Positions 33,694-46,381 of a DNA stretch of 64,000 bases are shown here, one piece after another (the first letter of the stretch is position 1; the number at the start of each line of letters is the position of its first letter). The notes beneath the pieces are model-generated. The model was given only the letters and a program-made list of their open reading frames with translations, made no database searches and was not told where the DNA came from. Source of the stretch: Phytoseiulus persimilis (taxonomy: Eukaryota > Arthropoda > Arachnida > Mesostigmata > Phytoseiidae); contig CM075102.1 of the NCBI GenBank assembly GCA_037576195.1, forward strand, positions 43,396,745 through 43,460,744, in the 5' to 3' direction. A program made the translations under genes and the position numbers.

Positions 33694-36678
33694 ATAAGCT
33701 GGGCTTTCTAGGGAAACCCTTAGGAGCATTTTGGGAATGTCACTCCAACACTTTCCATGGTTGTTCGCCTCGCACCAAGTGATTTTGTCTGCTACAGTGA
33801 CAGAAAAGGCATTCCTCTCCCGCTCCCAGCGTCGCGCCGTGTAGTCTCAATATTTGAGAACGCAAGAAAAACCATCGAAAATTCACCTCAAAAATCTCCC
33901 GGCGCCGATATCTCCCCGATGCCTAACTGCTCAATTCTTCCGGAACCGCCGATCTTTCGACAAACTCCGTGATTCTGAAGAGAGACCAGAAGTAATCATC
34001 TGAGTCTCACAAGAATCGTAAAATCGAAATTTTTCGATTTCCGATCACTCCAATGGAATCTCCCTCGTGACCACGCCCCTTTCGGATCGTGTCATGCCTG
34101 ATCTATAGCTCACTCAATTTCGTGCATTTGATGATCTTCCCGTGCTTCCGGAGAGCGGAGTTACGAGCGATTGGAACAGGGGCCCAGGACTTTTGCATCC
34201 TTCCCATAGCTGCGAAGACGAGCCCCCCGAGAATGGGTGCCCCAAGAATTCCCGCCCATATTCGGACCGAGAAAGCACCATAATCTTCTCGGAACTCGGA
34301 AACTATTCATCCTCGATTTCTCTCAGACATCTGTACATGGTGAAGCGACATTGTGGTTGAGCATTGCTCAGCAAGTTAGGACTCGCTATTTTGCTCGCAT
34401 GTCTTCCGACTCCATTCTCAAGGAGCTCCCCACGGGTCTTCGTTTTCGTTTCCGATCCGAGCTATTAAGGCTCCGACTAGGATTCCATGGCAATCCCATG
34501 GACGCCTGCATAGGAAAGCATCCTTCCCTCCCATATCATGCAAATGGTGCGAGGCCCCACCAAGGTCGTTGAAGCTTCTTCCGCCCCCCGAACCGCTCGT
34601 CCTCTCACGTTATGGATATGCTTTCGAGCGCATTCCAGAATGCTCATAGGTTTCGGCATCGGAGGAACTTTACGTCAACCCTAATTTCTCCTGGAAGTCC
34701 TGGCTGCTTGGCGACGATTCCACACGCTCCGCCCTCCTTCATACAAGGGCGGTTTCTCACTAGCTCAATCGTTGGCTCACTGCTCCAGATTTGACTTGCT
34801 CCTGCTTCAGCAGCGTGATTTGAGATATCTGTTCTGTTCGTGTTGCTCAACTTGACCCCAGGAATGACCAATCGATCCAACACAGAGACTCCCATACCGT
34901 GTGGATACGCGCATCGCGTTGACGTCACATTCAGTAGACTTTGATATCTGATCCGAACAAAACACTCGAAGAATAGATTCGAGCAATGTACCTCCATGGT
35001 TTGTGTGTTATTTGGACCCAGATGTGCGTACAATTTTATGAGATCAACCTTTCGCTTCGGGCAGGAGCAAGCGTATCCTATGTTTCCGCTCTCCAAGCTT
35101 TCTAGGAGTCGTTTCATTGCTTCCATGGCAGATCGGTTCATCTCTTCGTTCAGCCCGAGACTCGAAAGGAGGTCATCGTACGTGTGTGGTGGGCGTCATT
35201 ATACTGGGATGGCACATGGCAGAGTGTTTCCACATAGATGCAACATCTATCACAAATTGGTTCCGGGTTTGTGGTGGAACGGGATCTACACTGCCTCCGG
35301 CCCCAGGAAAGCGTCTTCGCATGTCTTCCGTGTCATCACGGCGACTGAATTAGCGTAGGTTAGTTTGGCAAAGGCCACCGCCTTCCAGAATGTCTCCGAC
35401 GGCTCATATTGGTCCCATCTCTGGGCCCGCGGAAATCGGCAAACCTGCCTGATATCGATCCACAGCTATCGGACGAGCAGACCCTCCAACTAGAATGAAT
35501 TGTGCCCGAGAGTTCTCGAACCTCACTCTCTCGTTTCGAATGCTACGCAGCGAAACGGTGGAACTCGACGACCACGGGAAGTTCTAACCTGATAAAGGGT
35601 TCGATAAGGGAGTCGATTCCCGCTGATAACTCCTGCGTCCCAACTCTCCTAAAGTTTCAGGAAATCTATGCGAGGCCTATCAATCTCGGCGAGGAGCGAA
35701 TATTTTAATAAGCACCATAAACTACGGTTTCGTGTGAGTACTTTCGACCACGAGGCGGTGGCGCAGTCTAAAAGTCTCGTGACTGAGGTGATAATTACCC
35801 CGAGGAGTTAACGAACAGCGTGTGTCGGTCGATGTCTAAATGAAAACTAGAAGCGCTTGCAGACATACTCTGTGATTAAGGATGTTGACGACTTTGTTAT
35901 TAGCGGACAGTATGTCCGCTAGGTGACTGTTAATTATATGCTTGCGGATAATTAAAATGCCATCAGCCATTTCATCAAAACTAACCCTATCATTACACTC
36001 GACTGGCAACTGCTCGAATGCGCAAACTCTTGGCGTTTTCGAAAAATTGGAAAGTTGAGATGCTCCAACAACGCCACCTGAATGGAGTTCGAGAAGCCAC
36101 CAGCGGCCGACAGCGCTACTTCGGTCGAGCGATATTCCGTTCGAGAAATTCGAGGTATTCTGGAGAACGAGACCCTCATTTTGACCCTGAAGCTGCGAAC
36201 GGAACCGCGGCACCACTTGAGTAGTTGAGTGCTCCGAATTTCGCTTCGGCCCAACATCTAGCGCACACTCCGAGTCTGTTCGAGTTCCCTGTTAAAAATG
36301 AAAACGCTGTTCTTTTCTCCTCAGGTGATCTGTGTTTTCAAGGATCAGAGAGCAGCGGACGCTCTGAGTCGAGGCTCCGCAGTTGTCCCCTAGGAGGACG
36401 TGACGTAGTAAGGGCCCGCAGCAAAAACCAACAACCATAATCTCCTCAAATATTAGTCTTTCATACCTCAGCTGTCTTTTCCGATCATCGAATCTCTCAT
36501 CGATTTTGTCTGGGCCAAGTTTCCTTCCTCGTTTCTCGTGCGCTCCATCGGCTAGCCGGCTCCACATTCGATGGCGGAGACTACATCAGAAGAACGGAGG
36601 AGACAGAAACTACAGTGTATCATACGTCATGCTGGTCAGAACGATAGAAAACCTTCCCAGCCAGCGGAGGACATCCCT

Positions 36679-36689
36679 CCCCCCCCCCC
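36679..36689. repeat. Homopolymer C run (11)
   Basis: Eleven consecutive C in otherwise mixed sequence. The exact length may be unreliable in short-read data. Confidence 0.85.
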
Positions 36690-38373
36690 TCTGGCTCTCG
36701 CCTCCAACAGTTTTCATCCATTCAAAATAGATCCATAACGATGGTCATCGACGTCGATTGTTTGCCTCTCCGAAAAAGATATGTAAACGATACCGTCTGT
36801 TTTCAAAAACCTGGGCCATCCTCAGGCTAAGGTCCCGATCGCTGTCGGGTGAAGTCGAGTTTTATTCAAGCTTCTTGAGAATCAGGGTTGAAGAAATCGA
36901 AGGAAGGAGTTGAAGGAGATTGTGACGGCTTCGCTGTAGTCTCAAAAGCAGGGGACAACTGGAACCCCGATCCGAGGAGGCCTTGGAAACTCACAGAAGA
37001 CCACCCTCCCTGTGCGGCTGTGTGATGTCTTCCGGAAACGTTTCGCGTCCGTTCCGGTGAGATAATGTGCTGAAATCGCACGAATTCTCCCCCGAGGCTG
37101 CAAACGGCAATAAACAAAGCTCTAAAATGGGGACGCTACTGAAGTGGAGATTTCAGGGCATCCATTGCCACGGAGTGTTCCACTTGATTTTCGAATGGCT
37201 CGTGACCCGAATAAGCGTTCCAAATTAAGATTCTCCTTGATTGGAAACGAGCGTTGGTTAGAGCTGAAGATGGGGGTCGGATGCCAATAAAATCGTCCAC
37301 GGAAATTGTGATCTGTTCTTGTTGGAAACACTGAACCTCACGAACACCCAGCGATTTCACGTCGTGATCATTCTGCCTCTATGGTTGCGAGAGATAACCT
37401 CAAGCGAGCTCTGTCGAACGATCGTCACACTCATTGAGAAGGCAAGTTAACACTCGGGGAGTAATTTATATCGACGAGAATCGATCCTTGACCATTTCCA
37501 CATGGACTATGAATAACTTAAGATCCGGCATCATTCATCCACATATCGTTCACAGTTGAAGCGCCAAAAATCCGTTGACTCTGGAGTCGAGGATTCGAGG
37601 AGCCTTGTTGCTGAAAATCAAACACATGGCTCGCTTCTGTTGATTAGCAGTTGTTCCCTTCTCCGTACGACGAGTGAGATGGGAAATCAATGGGCATTCC
37701 TTTCATTCCTATGTCGAATCGCAGCGGGAGCAACCGCGAAGACGGTTTGGAGCCGACAGCGATGCGGGGCGGGTTTCTTCCAAGGTAAGCTAGCGACGAC
37801 AGCCTGGAAGCTCACTTGAGCCCCGGAGATCTCCTTCCGAATCAGATCGTTTCCATGTGGAATCTCGCGGAGGGCGTCAAGCGATGCGCACGATGGCGAA
37901 ATTCCAAGTAAACGACGCTGGTGGTTGAGAGCATAAACGAAATCTCAACGGCTCAGGTATTCCACTAGGTTGGGCAGATTCTTACGGGGCCCCCAAACCG
38001 CCGGCAGAGGCAAGGTCGAGGAACGAGGCGGTGAGAACGAGCAGATCACCGAACCAACTCACAAATAGTACGCCGCTTGGAATGCTCACCAATTTTAAAA
38101 TCCCAGATCGCACCGCCGCGCTGCTTGATGCTCAAGGCAGCTCGGCTCACCCTTCCCGCTTTCTCCCGTACCGTACGAGCTTCCTCCGTGATGCCTCCGT
38201 CGCCGTCCCGTGCCTTCGAGGCCATCCATTCCCACAATCCATAGCCTCCCCAACTGCTGCATTCCTCCGAAACTGGAGATTCGAATCGGGCCTAGCTCCT
38301 TCCTGCGTTGGCAAGTTACCCTCGCTGCGGGCCGGAACACCGCCGCTTGGGCTGGTCTCACAACGAGCCAGGT

Positions 38374-38379
38374 TTATTC
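38374..38379 (-). promoter_or_regulatory. Candidate poly(A) signal for the lipase
   Basis: TTTATT on the + strand reads AATAAA in the lipase direction, 158 bases past its stop codon. It is well placed for a short 3' UTR. Confidence 0.5.
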
Positions 38380-38536
38380 TCGTTGCGGGTTCCCACTCAT
38401 CGTCCCAATCGACCGAAAATTCACCAATCAGAGATACCTATCATAGTCTTCGACTTCGGAGATTGCCGCTGTACGACGGCCATTGTGGTGCTGTAGGCTT
38501 GACATGAGTCTGGCAGGCTCCGAGAGCTCACCGAAT

Positions 38537-41500
38537 CTACCCGTTGTTCTGGAGGAAGCGGTCGAGGTAAGAGCGCTTGTTCGAAGAATTCCCAGACACG
38601 GTGTAGTAGAGGTTCTTTATGAGAGGCTCATCGCTACGCAGTTCACCTCGTTCCTCGTCGAAGGTTTTCATTTGGTAGTACATCGGGTCGTAGACCAGCT
38701 GGCGAGCGTCGAGACCCCAAAGAAAGTCCATATGGAGAAACTTCTGCACCGCTATATGGTAGTTGCCATTGTTGTAAATGAGGTGCCCAAAGTGCTTGTT
38801 CAGCAACGTGATGTCGTGTTGGCCCGCAAAAACGTCATTGTCGGCGTAGAACAAAAGCATCGACACATTCACATTCGATAGGTTGTATTCGGGAGGGGTG
38901 CCCTGCGGAATTCAACGACTTCTGTTATCGCACGTCCACGACGTCGCAAGCCGGGGAAGTTGGCGAAGAAAGATAGGATGAAACGGAAATCTCGCCCTCT
39001 TAGGTTGCCATCAGATGATTTCTTCCAGACAGACCTCGCCCCAACTGAGAAGGCAACATGATAGTATTTGATGACCAGTGTCTTTTTTTTTTACTAGAGG
39101 CAGAAAAAAAACCGCTCCTCCGAGACGCGGTTAGCGAACACTGCCGTGTTCCGACATCAGGAATGAACTCTGACCGCGGATTCTTGAACGGCTGGTTTGA
39201 TCTCGGAGCACGGGAGTTGCAACTTCAGAACGATAAGGAACCTGTTCTTTTTCTCTCCGAAATTCAGAACAGGAGGAAAAAGCCACTTGTCGATTCGGGG
39301 CCAGAGGACCGAAATAGACGTTTTTTTGGGCTTTCTCTGTCTTTTTCTTCCATTTCGATGTAAAAGGACAAACTATCGGATAAAAAACATGTTTCGTTTC
39401 TGGCGAGGGCGAGACCTGTCGGGGAGGAAATTGACTGGACGACCAACTGTCATTCTCGGGGAATAACTGCCGCTTGGGAGAGTTCTAGTCTCACCTTTCC
39501 GTAAACATCCAAATTCGAAGTTTTCTTCCGTTGACGATAGCCGATCGCCTCCATCCAGGTAGTGTCGTCAAAGTTGAACTTTTGGAAGCGTTCAGACTCT
39601 TTGATTTGATAGAACTGTTGGAATGTTGCGAAAGTTGTGCCGGCCGGGAAGTGTGACATGATGACGCCAAGACGAGTCTGTGGAACGAGATAGGCCCTCC
39701 GATTAAGAAAATCTCGATTGCGAAACCTGAAAGCCCGCTTGAACGGAAATTTCACCCAAACGATGGGGAAACAGTTCGATACGAGTCGGCAGCGTGATCG
39801 AGAGCATTTGTCGCTCCGATTGAGAGACTTCAGAAGTGGAGAGACGGAGAGAATCAGCGATTTTTCTGGGAAAAGTTTTCCGCCGCGTGGCTCCTTCCGG
39901 CGCTTGAACTTGCTCCAGTGCTTCCCGCTGAGTCGCTTTTCTAGGACACCGAAGGTCCTGTTGATACACTCGTCGGAGCTGTCTCGAGGAAGAACGACAT
40001 TTTGAGCCTTGCTATCTGGCCGGCGGTTCGAGCTGTCGTTTCAAGTTTTCAACCTCTACCATACGTCGTCCACTGCGGGTCTCATGACGCGGAAGTTAGC
40101 GTCGTCAGGGGATACGATCAACTTTCCAGATCGGTCTGATTTAGTTCGAGAGTGAATCCATTCAGTTGAACACAACGAGTTGACTAACCCTGTTCAGCCG
40201 GTAGTAGTTCGTCGCTCTCAGCAGCGAGGGATCCTCCACAACGTCCAGCACCGATTCGCAAAGTAAACCTTGAAGGCAACAGAAGCGAGAATCCTAGATC
40301 CATACCGTTCTCATTCAATGAGCAGAGCTGGATGGATCGCCCGGAATGATTGTTCTAGGCTCACCTGTCATGGCGCAGACGGGAGCTGTCATGAACCAAT
40401 AGGAGGGATCGAATATTTGCTCATTGTTGAATATCGGACGGTTCTCGTACAGCAGGTTCTTCAATACGGTTTTCTGGAATCCGAATCGAAAAATCGATGA
40501 GCTCCACTGGTTACCGAGCAGACGCGCTTCTCAGCTGCAGTTCACGCAGCTCTGACTCTGGTCGGACGGAGAATCATTTGACCCGAATGTCCGCGGAAAA
40601 TCAACGGGAGTTCTGCGTCGCCTACGAGATGGTTGATCAGGGAGGAAGGCGCCGAGCTCGTCGGTCGCCCAAGTCGGTTGGCTGGCCGTTCGGTGGACTC
40701 GAGGTCAATTGAAAGACGATTTAGGTTTGGGGTCGATGGTTGTGGTCGATCATTCCGAATCATTAGCCCGATGATGAGAAGAAGGTTCGGAATTGACGAT
40801 CTGACACCCTGGCGGCTGAATTCGAGGGAGCCCTGTGCACTTTTGATCAGAATTTCGCTTTCTACTTTTTGTGCTCATTTTCGCTTCTGTCCAACGGCAG
40901 CTCCGAGTAGGAGTTCCGAAGGTGGGGACAGGGTTCCATTGTTTCCAGTATCTTCCGGCCATTTCCGCCAATCGTGTCTGGCGAATGAGCACAGGATTCC
41001 CACGTGGCAGCACCTAAATCTTGATTATTGGTGTTGACCTCTCTCATACGTCTCCGGGTGGTGTTTCTATGATATATTTACTCCATGGAGTGGGATTAAG
41101 GCCTCGATCCAAAGCACTAGGCGAGCGAGAATTAAACTGCGAGCTATTGAGCTTACGATTGGTTCTGTTAGAGACACCCTCCACAGCACTCGGAGGAAGC
41201 GACTCGTGTCACGGAAGAAAACCGCCGGCGCCAGCGCAGAGAAGAGTCTGATCTGGTGGTAATAGACAAGGAACAGTGAGGTCATGGCCGAAGATCACAA
41301 CAATAAGGCGATGCCCATCGTGAGATCATCCTGATTAAAGGTCAGAAGATGCGACTACCTTGCTGTTGTACTCGGGGAACTCCGAGAGCAAAGCAAGCAC
41401 GCCTGTTGCCCCTTTAGAGTGTGCCGCGACATGAATATCGCTGAAACCTGTTTCTTTCAGGACGGCATCGATGAGAGCCGGTGTGTCCAGCAACGCTTGA

Positions 41501-42522
41501 TCGTCGAGTCTGGAAAGAATCAGAGATTGCATTCGTTTCAGCTCATGGATGTCAAATCACGGGTTTCAGAGCACGCACCCGAGCGCGTGGGCGTGAAGAT
41601 GACACGACGGGAATAAATCGTCACGCGCCAGGCTAGGAGAATCGGAGATGATTCCTCGTCGCGACGAACCCCTCGAGCAACGGGATCGCTCTCGGGGAAC
41701 GATGTCAAAAGCTTCCCGTTCCAGTCACAAACGATGCTGGCAAAGGTCCAGAAAAATCTCCCAAGCCCGACTGACACTTACGTGGCGTTATAAATATTCG
41801 GATGGGTGCTATTGCTCATCGAGCCATACTTCGTGGCGCGGAAGTTCCCGAGCCACACGTCGTATCCCATGTCTGCGAGGAAGAAGCCAACGCTCTGATG
41901 GGGAAGGTTGGCGATGAAATCAAAGCTCGACGTCATCACTCCTGGAAGCATCAGCACGGGCACCGATTGGTTTGCGATGAATGCCCTCTCACGTCGGATT
42001 CGATGCATTTGCAAAACAACTTCGTCCTGGGTGGTGACCAGATGCTCCGAAAATGTGTACCCGTTGTACCGAACGTAGTCTCCCTTGAAACGGAGGAATG
42101 AGGTGAGTTCCACGTCGCTGTCTCCAAAATTAATGTATTGAGTTCCAACCCAGATTTCTTGACAAATATTGCACCAAAGCAACGTCTCGTGGACTCGCCC
42201 CATAGTGGGGGAGCGGAACAATTGCAATATTGAGGAAAAATATCCTAATCCCCGATTTGGATGGTTTCAAGGTACTCACGATCGAGTTCATGGCGAGCAC
42301 AGCGTCAGGGTCCGAGAGCATCAGTTGGCGGACGGTTCGGAGCGACTGCCGAAGCCCTTGTTGGACCGTTCCGAAAATTGAGTTCACGCTTGAGGCGATT
42401 TGCGAAACCAAACTCGGTCGCGATAAATTTATCTGCCTATCCGTCGACGCTGATGACGGCGACGTCGAGGAGATCCCATATCGGGGGAGGCTCAACAGGA
42501 GCGCGATGAAGATTGGTGTCAT
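38537..42522 (-). CDS. Acid-lipase-family (gastric/lysosomal lipase-like) gene, 8 exons
   Basis: Exons (high to low): 42522-42280, 42083-41782, 41509-41359, 41252-41157, 40473-40365, 40268-40189, 39677-39495, 38902-38537. All introns are GT-AG and all phases agree, giving 509 residues. Such lipases hydrolyse acylglycerols or sterol esters, secreted or in lysosomes. ATG 42522 begins a signal peptide (MTPIFIALLLSLPRYG); residues 20-80 are an unusually long Ser-rich extension. The family core follows: YNGYTFSEHLVTTQDEVVL (87-105), MGYDVWLGNFRATKYG, DTPALIDAVLKETG, nucleophile Ser213 in AHSKG, FSALAP, TRLGVIMSHFPAGTTF, Asp411 in YADNDVFAGQHD and His445 in HMDFLWGLDA. Two oddities stand out: the usual HG of the oxyanion strand is PG (128-129), and the elbow is AHSKG rather than GHSQG. 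Compared with relatives, a short segment between NIYNAT and LDDQ is missing. Residues 265-300 (exon 5) match the family least well. Confidence 0.85.
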
Positions 42523-42796
42523 CTCGACGGCGGGAACGGTGCAGTGCCGATCGACGAGCCACTTCACGGGGGGTGCAACGTTTGTATTCGAAGCTTGCTG
42601 AGCACTTCAACCGACCACCGCGCTCAGATATTAACACCCGCCAGCTCGCTTACTCACACGCGCACTCACTCGCTCGCTCGGGAACGGAGGCAAACAATTG
42701 CAATAACAACACTAGTAGAAGTAGTATATCTGTATTGAGAGAAATACGGGGACACAAATATATATCAAAGTAGGAGAGCTTCGCGCCCAGAAGACG
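42523..42796. other. Lipase upstream region, possibly a shared promoter
   Basis: This short stretch separates the lipase start from the divergent ATG at 42797. It has a CTCGCTCGCTCGG-type run, and on the - strand an AT-rich TTTGATATATATTTG near 42752-42766 that could act as a TATA element for the lipase. Nothing else was identified. Confidence 0.35.
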
Positions 42797-42907
42797 ATGG
42801 CTTATTGGCTTATCGGCCGCGGACGGCAGATGAGAGAAGTAGCGGCGGCCGTAGTGGCCGCGGAACGAACCGCGGCGCAGACCAATGGGCAGAACCCGAC
42901 GCCGAGC
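42797..42907 (+). CDS. Possible first coding exon, divergent from the lipase
   Basis: An ATG in GACGATGG context (A at -3, G at +4) opens 37 codons that run straight into a consensus donor (AGC|GTAAGTAT at 42908). The peptide starts MAYWLIGRGRQMREVAAAVV and is Ala-rich and then polar. It lies head-to-head with the lipase, 274 bases from that start codon. No second exon could be assigned and the peptide matches no family I know, so this is only a candidate. The same frame stays open to 43138 if the donor is not used. Confidence 0.25.
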
Positions 42908-44564
42908 GTAAGTATGTCAAACCACACCGGCTTCTGTTATCTCTCCAATAGCCAAGAAGTACAGCTGCTTGACAGAAGATCCATGGCAGCACAGAAAAAC
43001 AGAATCAACTTTGAAACGAGGGCGAAAAATCACCGGAGAATCCAATCGTGTGGAATTCTGCGAATTTCCCTCAGACCCTGTAACGGTTCTTCCGCTCTCC
43101 GAGCAGGAGCCCACAGGACACAGCTCTCAGGGAGTTGACCACCGTGTCATGAGCTAGTGGAGCCTGCCGAGAGCATCTGAAGGCCGTCTGCTGTGAACGG
43201 CTCACATCGGGCTTGAAAGTGAATTTTCCCCGTCAATTACTGATATGGGAGACGAGGAGGCTCCTCCGAGCCCGAACTCTCGGAGATTATCGTTTCCTCA
43301 AGAACTCGCAAAGAAGGGTTGCGACTAGCTCCCGCGTTCTGGGCGATGCGAGGAACAACCTCGCAGAAACAGGTCGACGACTTCTTGCTTCTGACAGGAT
43401 GAGCAGACAGATGTCGCACTATCTACGTCGCACTAATCTGAACTCAACTAGAGCCAGCGGGGCTGGGAGGGAAACGGGGGATTATCCATAACTCGAGTTG
43501 AGCCGAAAGTTAATGGCATGTGAAACGATCGCAAGGGTGCCCTCTTCGCCTGCTGCTTCTCGCAGTAGTGCTGGCACTCCGTCTTCCAGTTTCAGCCAAT
43601 TTGGATCCTCCGGCTCATGGATGTGAAGGCTGTTTATGTCCAAGGAACTGACCATTATGAGAAACGAACGATGGAAAGGAAGCAGTGAACGGATCAGAGC
43701 ACCGCGGCCCCATACGAGTTTACTCGAGGGTAGTTTGTGGGGGTCCTATTCCGACCGGAGCCTGCCCGAGAGTCCTGACCTAAGTCGGGGGCTTAAGGGA
43801 AGGCTATGGGGAAATTGTACGAATAAATTGTGGATGATGATATTGACGGTATCGTTCCTCGCTAATTCCATGCCTCATCTGCATCCCATGACTCACCCTA
43901 TGGCTGAACAAAGAGAATCGAGATTGCTCGCTCGCGCCACTTCTCCGACGAGGTCAGCCTTGTCAAAGGGCGAGTTCGAACTGATTCCCGAGGAGTTCCG
44001 ACGGAGTTTCTGAAAAGTTTGAAAAGAGTGGTGAAATCCATCTCGGCTCCTGTGCCCTCCTCGGGTTCTCTCCGAGAGTAAGGAGCGTTCAGAATGAGCG
44101 GCTTCTCGATGCAGCCGACTTCGTTTTCCCTGGAAACCCATCAACTCCATGGATGTCAGCCTCGAACACGCCTACGACTCGCGTTTATTGTTATTCCAGG
44201 CAAGCGGAGAGAGGACGCGTCTCCGCAACGCTGAACGAAAGCGTTTCTGAACAAACTTCGTTATCGAAGCGGGAACGGGGAAGGAGCGTCTATCCCTCGT
44301 GTGGGACCGCTGGCCAAGTCGGTGAGCGGCTTCTGCTCACGAGGATTGAAATGGCGGGGAAGCGAGGAAACAGGGCAGCAAAACCATAATGTGTAGCGAG
44401 ATAAGTGCGATAAGTGAGATAATGGTCAGGATTGCGCAGCAAGAGACACAGAGCACGGTCCTGCTCGCAGAGACAGTCGGCAAAGCGAACATACAGACTG
44501 TCGGACTCATGAACAGGCTCACATTGAGCTCTGGCGGGGAGGCTGCGAGGAATCCGCGGGATGA

Positions 44565-44575
44565 GGGGGGGGGGG
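44565..44575. repeat. Homopolymer G run (11)
   Basis: Eleven consecutive G following GAT. It lies inside a frame with acidic and Ser/Pro-rich composition on both strands, so its length would decide the reading frame if any of this were coding. Confidence 0.8.
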
Positions 44576-46312
44576 ACGAAGAAGACGAAATCGGCTCCGT
44601 TCCTGGATTTTCTCCATCCCGGATCGAGAGGTGGAAGATATTGATGGTGGTGCTGCTGCTGCCGCAGCAGCTTTCCTTCCCCGCGATGCCGTTAAGGAGT
44701 TGAGTGGTTGGATGGAATTGATGGGGTGTGTTTTGCGGTTCTATGTTCGTTCTCGTTCCCCTCGTCCGGTTCATTCGTTCATGGTTCGTGCGCTCGATTC
44801 TCCCGGAGAACAGCTCCGCGTCAACCAGTGAGTAACTCCCCTGGCACACCGACCCCAATTATGTTTGAAATCAAATTCTCTAGCGGAGAGCGATCGTATG
44901 ATCCTTCTCCTCCGTTTGCACGTCCCAGTCACGCCATTGCTCCGTTCGAACGCGTGATAATGGATTCCTGTGGCAGTCCAGCGCAGTTCAACTACACTCT
45001 CACACGTGATAATGAACACTCTCGCGGTCTCGCATGCTGGTTTGAGGACGTAGTCGTCCGTTTTGGGAGAGACACTGGATCGACCCGTCAATTCGAACAT
45101 CCCTCATTGTTTGGGCGCGCTACGACTCGAAAACGATTGATTCCGTCTCGGTGGAATTTGTTCCCGAGGAACTTTTATTTGAGCTCAAAAACCAATATAG
45201 TTCCCGAAAATACAGGTCTGGAAGCTGTTTGCTTTCTCGGAAAATCTGGAGAACAGGAGGCGAGGACTCGCTGCGACGAGATCCGCCGAGTACACAGGAA
45301 GAAGCATTTGAACAAGGAATCTTCCCACCCGCTAATTTCTCAGGGTGCGGCTGAAAAATCCCCCACCCGCCTCTCTGAATGAATCTCAAACTCGAATCGA
45401 ACGGTCTCAAGAAGCCTCTCTGAAAAGAACTCTTTGAGTTGCCAAATCCAGATGAGCCTCCGCGTTGTTCAAGCGGTCGGGAAGAGCAGCTAGTATTCGG
45501 TGTCGCGGGAATGTGGAAGTATGAGCGAGAAGAAGCACGGAGAGAAGAAAGAGGGAAAACTCTGACAGCGAGCCTTCCCACTCCGATGAATCGCTCAGCT
45601 GAGACTCGTCTCTGAGGTAGTCCCGTGAATTCGGAGATGTTCCCTCACCCCTTCTTTCGGTGCGAGATTCTTCGAGCCGGATTCACTGAGCCGCAATGCG
45701 GCCTCCTTCGACTTCTTCGTTCCCGAAGTATTCCCCTGTCCTAGAAAACTAACCCACTCCCTTCCCCTAGCTCCGCAAGTCCCAGAAGCGGGAGACCGCC
45801 AACTTTCGGTCGCTGTTTCGATTGCGAAACATGGCGCTGCCGCACTGCTACTTGACCTTCTTCTAGGATCACAAGCCATCGCTCGATGTCCTGACTGGGT
45901 CCACTTCGCTACTAGACGCGATATGATCAGCATGGCTCTTGTTGTAGTTGGCACCGCGAGTTCATCCAATTTCTCTCCAACAAGGCGGCTTCGAATCAGG
46001 CAACCTCTGATTTGACCAGAGCCTTAGCTCCGAGGAAGAATACGAAGGTGAACCTAGCTCCCAGGTCCTCCCGAGCCCTCGATCGTCGAATGCCGAAATT
46101 TGACAACGAGCGCTGTTCGAGCGAGCTTTTGAGGCGAAATGTGTTGCATGATAGCGGGCTAAGGTGCCGCGGGAACGAGCGACATGAGTCATTTCTTGAT
46201 GGACACTGGAGCCGCCAGTGCTGTCTGGTCTGCCTGGCGAGGCGATCCACGTTTGAGACCAGGTGGGGGTGCAGCGACGGGGGAGGGGAGGGAGATGGAC
46301 CGACCGACGAGC

Positions 46313-46381
46313 CAGAGACAGACAGACAGACTCACGGGCTGGCTGCCAAGCGGGCAAGCGAGCGAGCGGGCGGGCGGGCGC
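46313..46381. repeat. Simple sequence: GACA, then GCGA/GCGG repeats
   Basis: AGAGACAGACAGACAGACT is followed after a short gap by alternating GCGAGCGA and GGCGGGCGGGCG units up to 46381. Microsatellite-type, with no coding motif. Confidence 0.75.

Larger units (their letters stand above)
32886..38373. other. Spacer between the transporter array and the lipase
   Basis: No gene is recognised over 5.5 kb. The longest frames, 34644-35141 on the - strand (165 codons, with a real ATG) and 33260-33697 on the + strand (145 codons), have no family match and fit chance. The stretch holds the perfect hairpin at 33662-33693, a 20-base near-palindrome at 34021-34040 (arms AAATCGAAA/TTTCGATTT) and an 11-base C run at 36679-36689. 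Confidence 0.4.

Noticed and set aside
34644..35141. 165-codon ATG-initiated frame on the - strand
   Set aside because: No family recognised, a stop lies shortly upstream, and about three frames of this length are expected by chance in 64 kb on six frames.
35757..35830. tRNA-like phrase (GGTGGCGCAGTC...)
   Set aside because: No B box (GGTTCRANTCC) at the right distance and no cloverleaf can be drawn.
38483..38881. 132-codon + strand frame
   Set aside because: It is the antisense shadow of the last lipase exon, which has clear catalytic motifs on the - strand.
40750..41037. Possible extra lipase exon (LLPRGNPVLIRQTRLAEMAG) inside intron 4
   Set aside because: Exons 4 and 5 already join in phase. 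This segment has no good donor after it, and including it would break the match to the family.
44337..45382. Overlapping long frames: 173 codons on - (with a hydrophobic C-terminus) and 224 codons on +
   Set aside because: They contradict each other on opposite strands, one spans an 11-base G run, and neither has a family match. The hydrophobic stretch alone is not enough.
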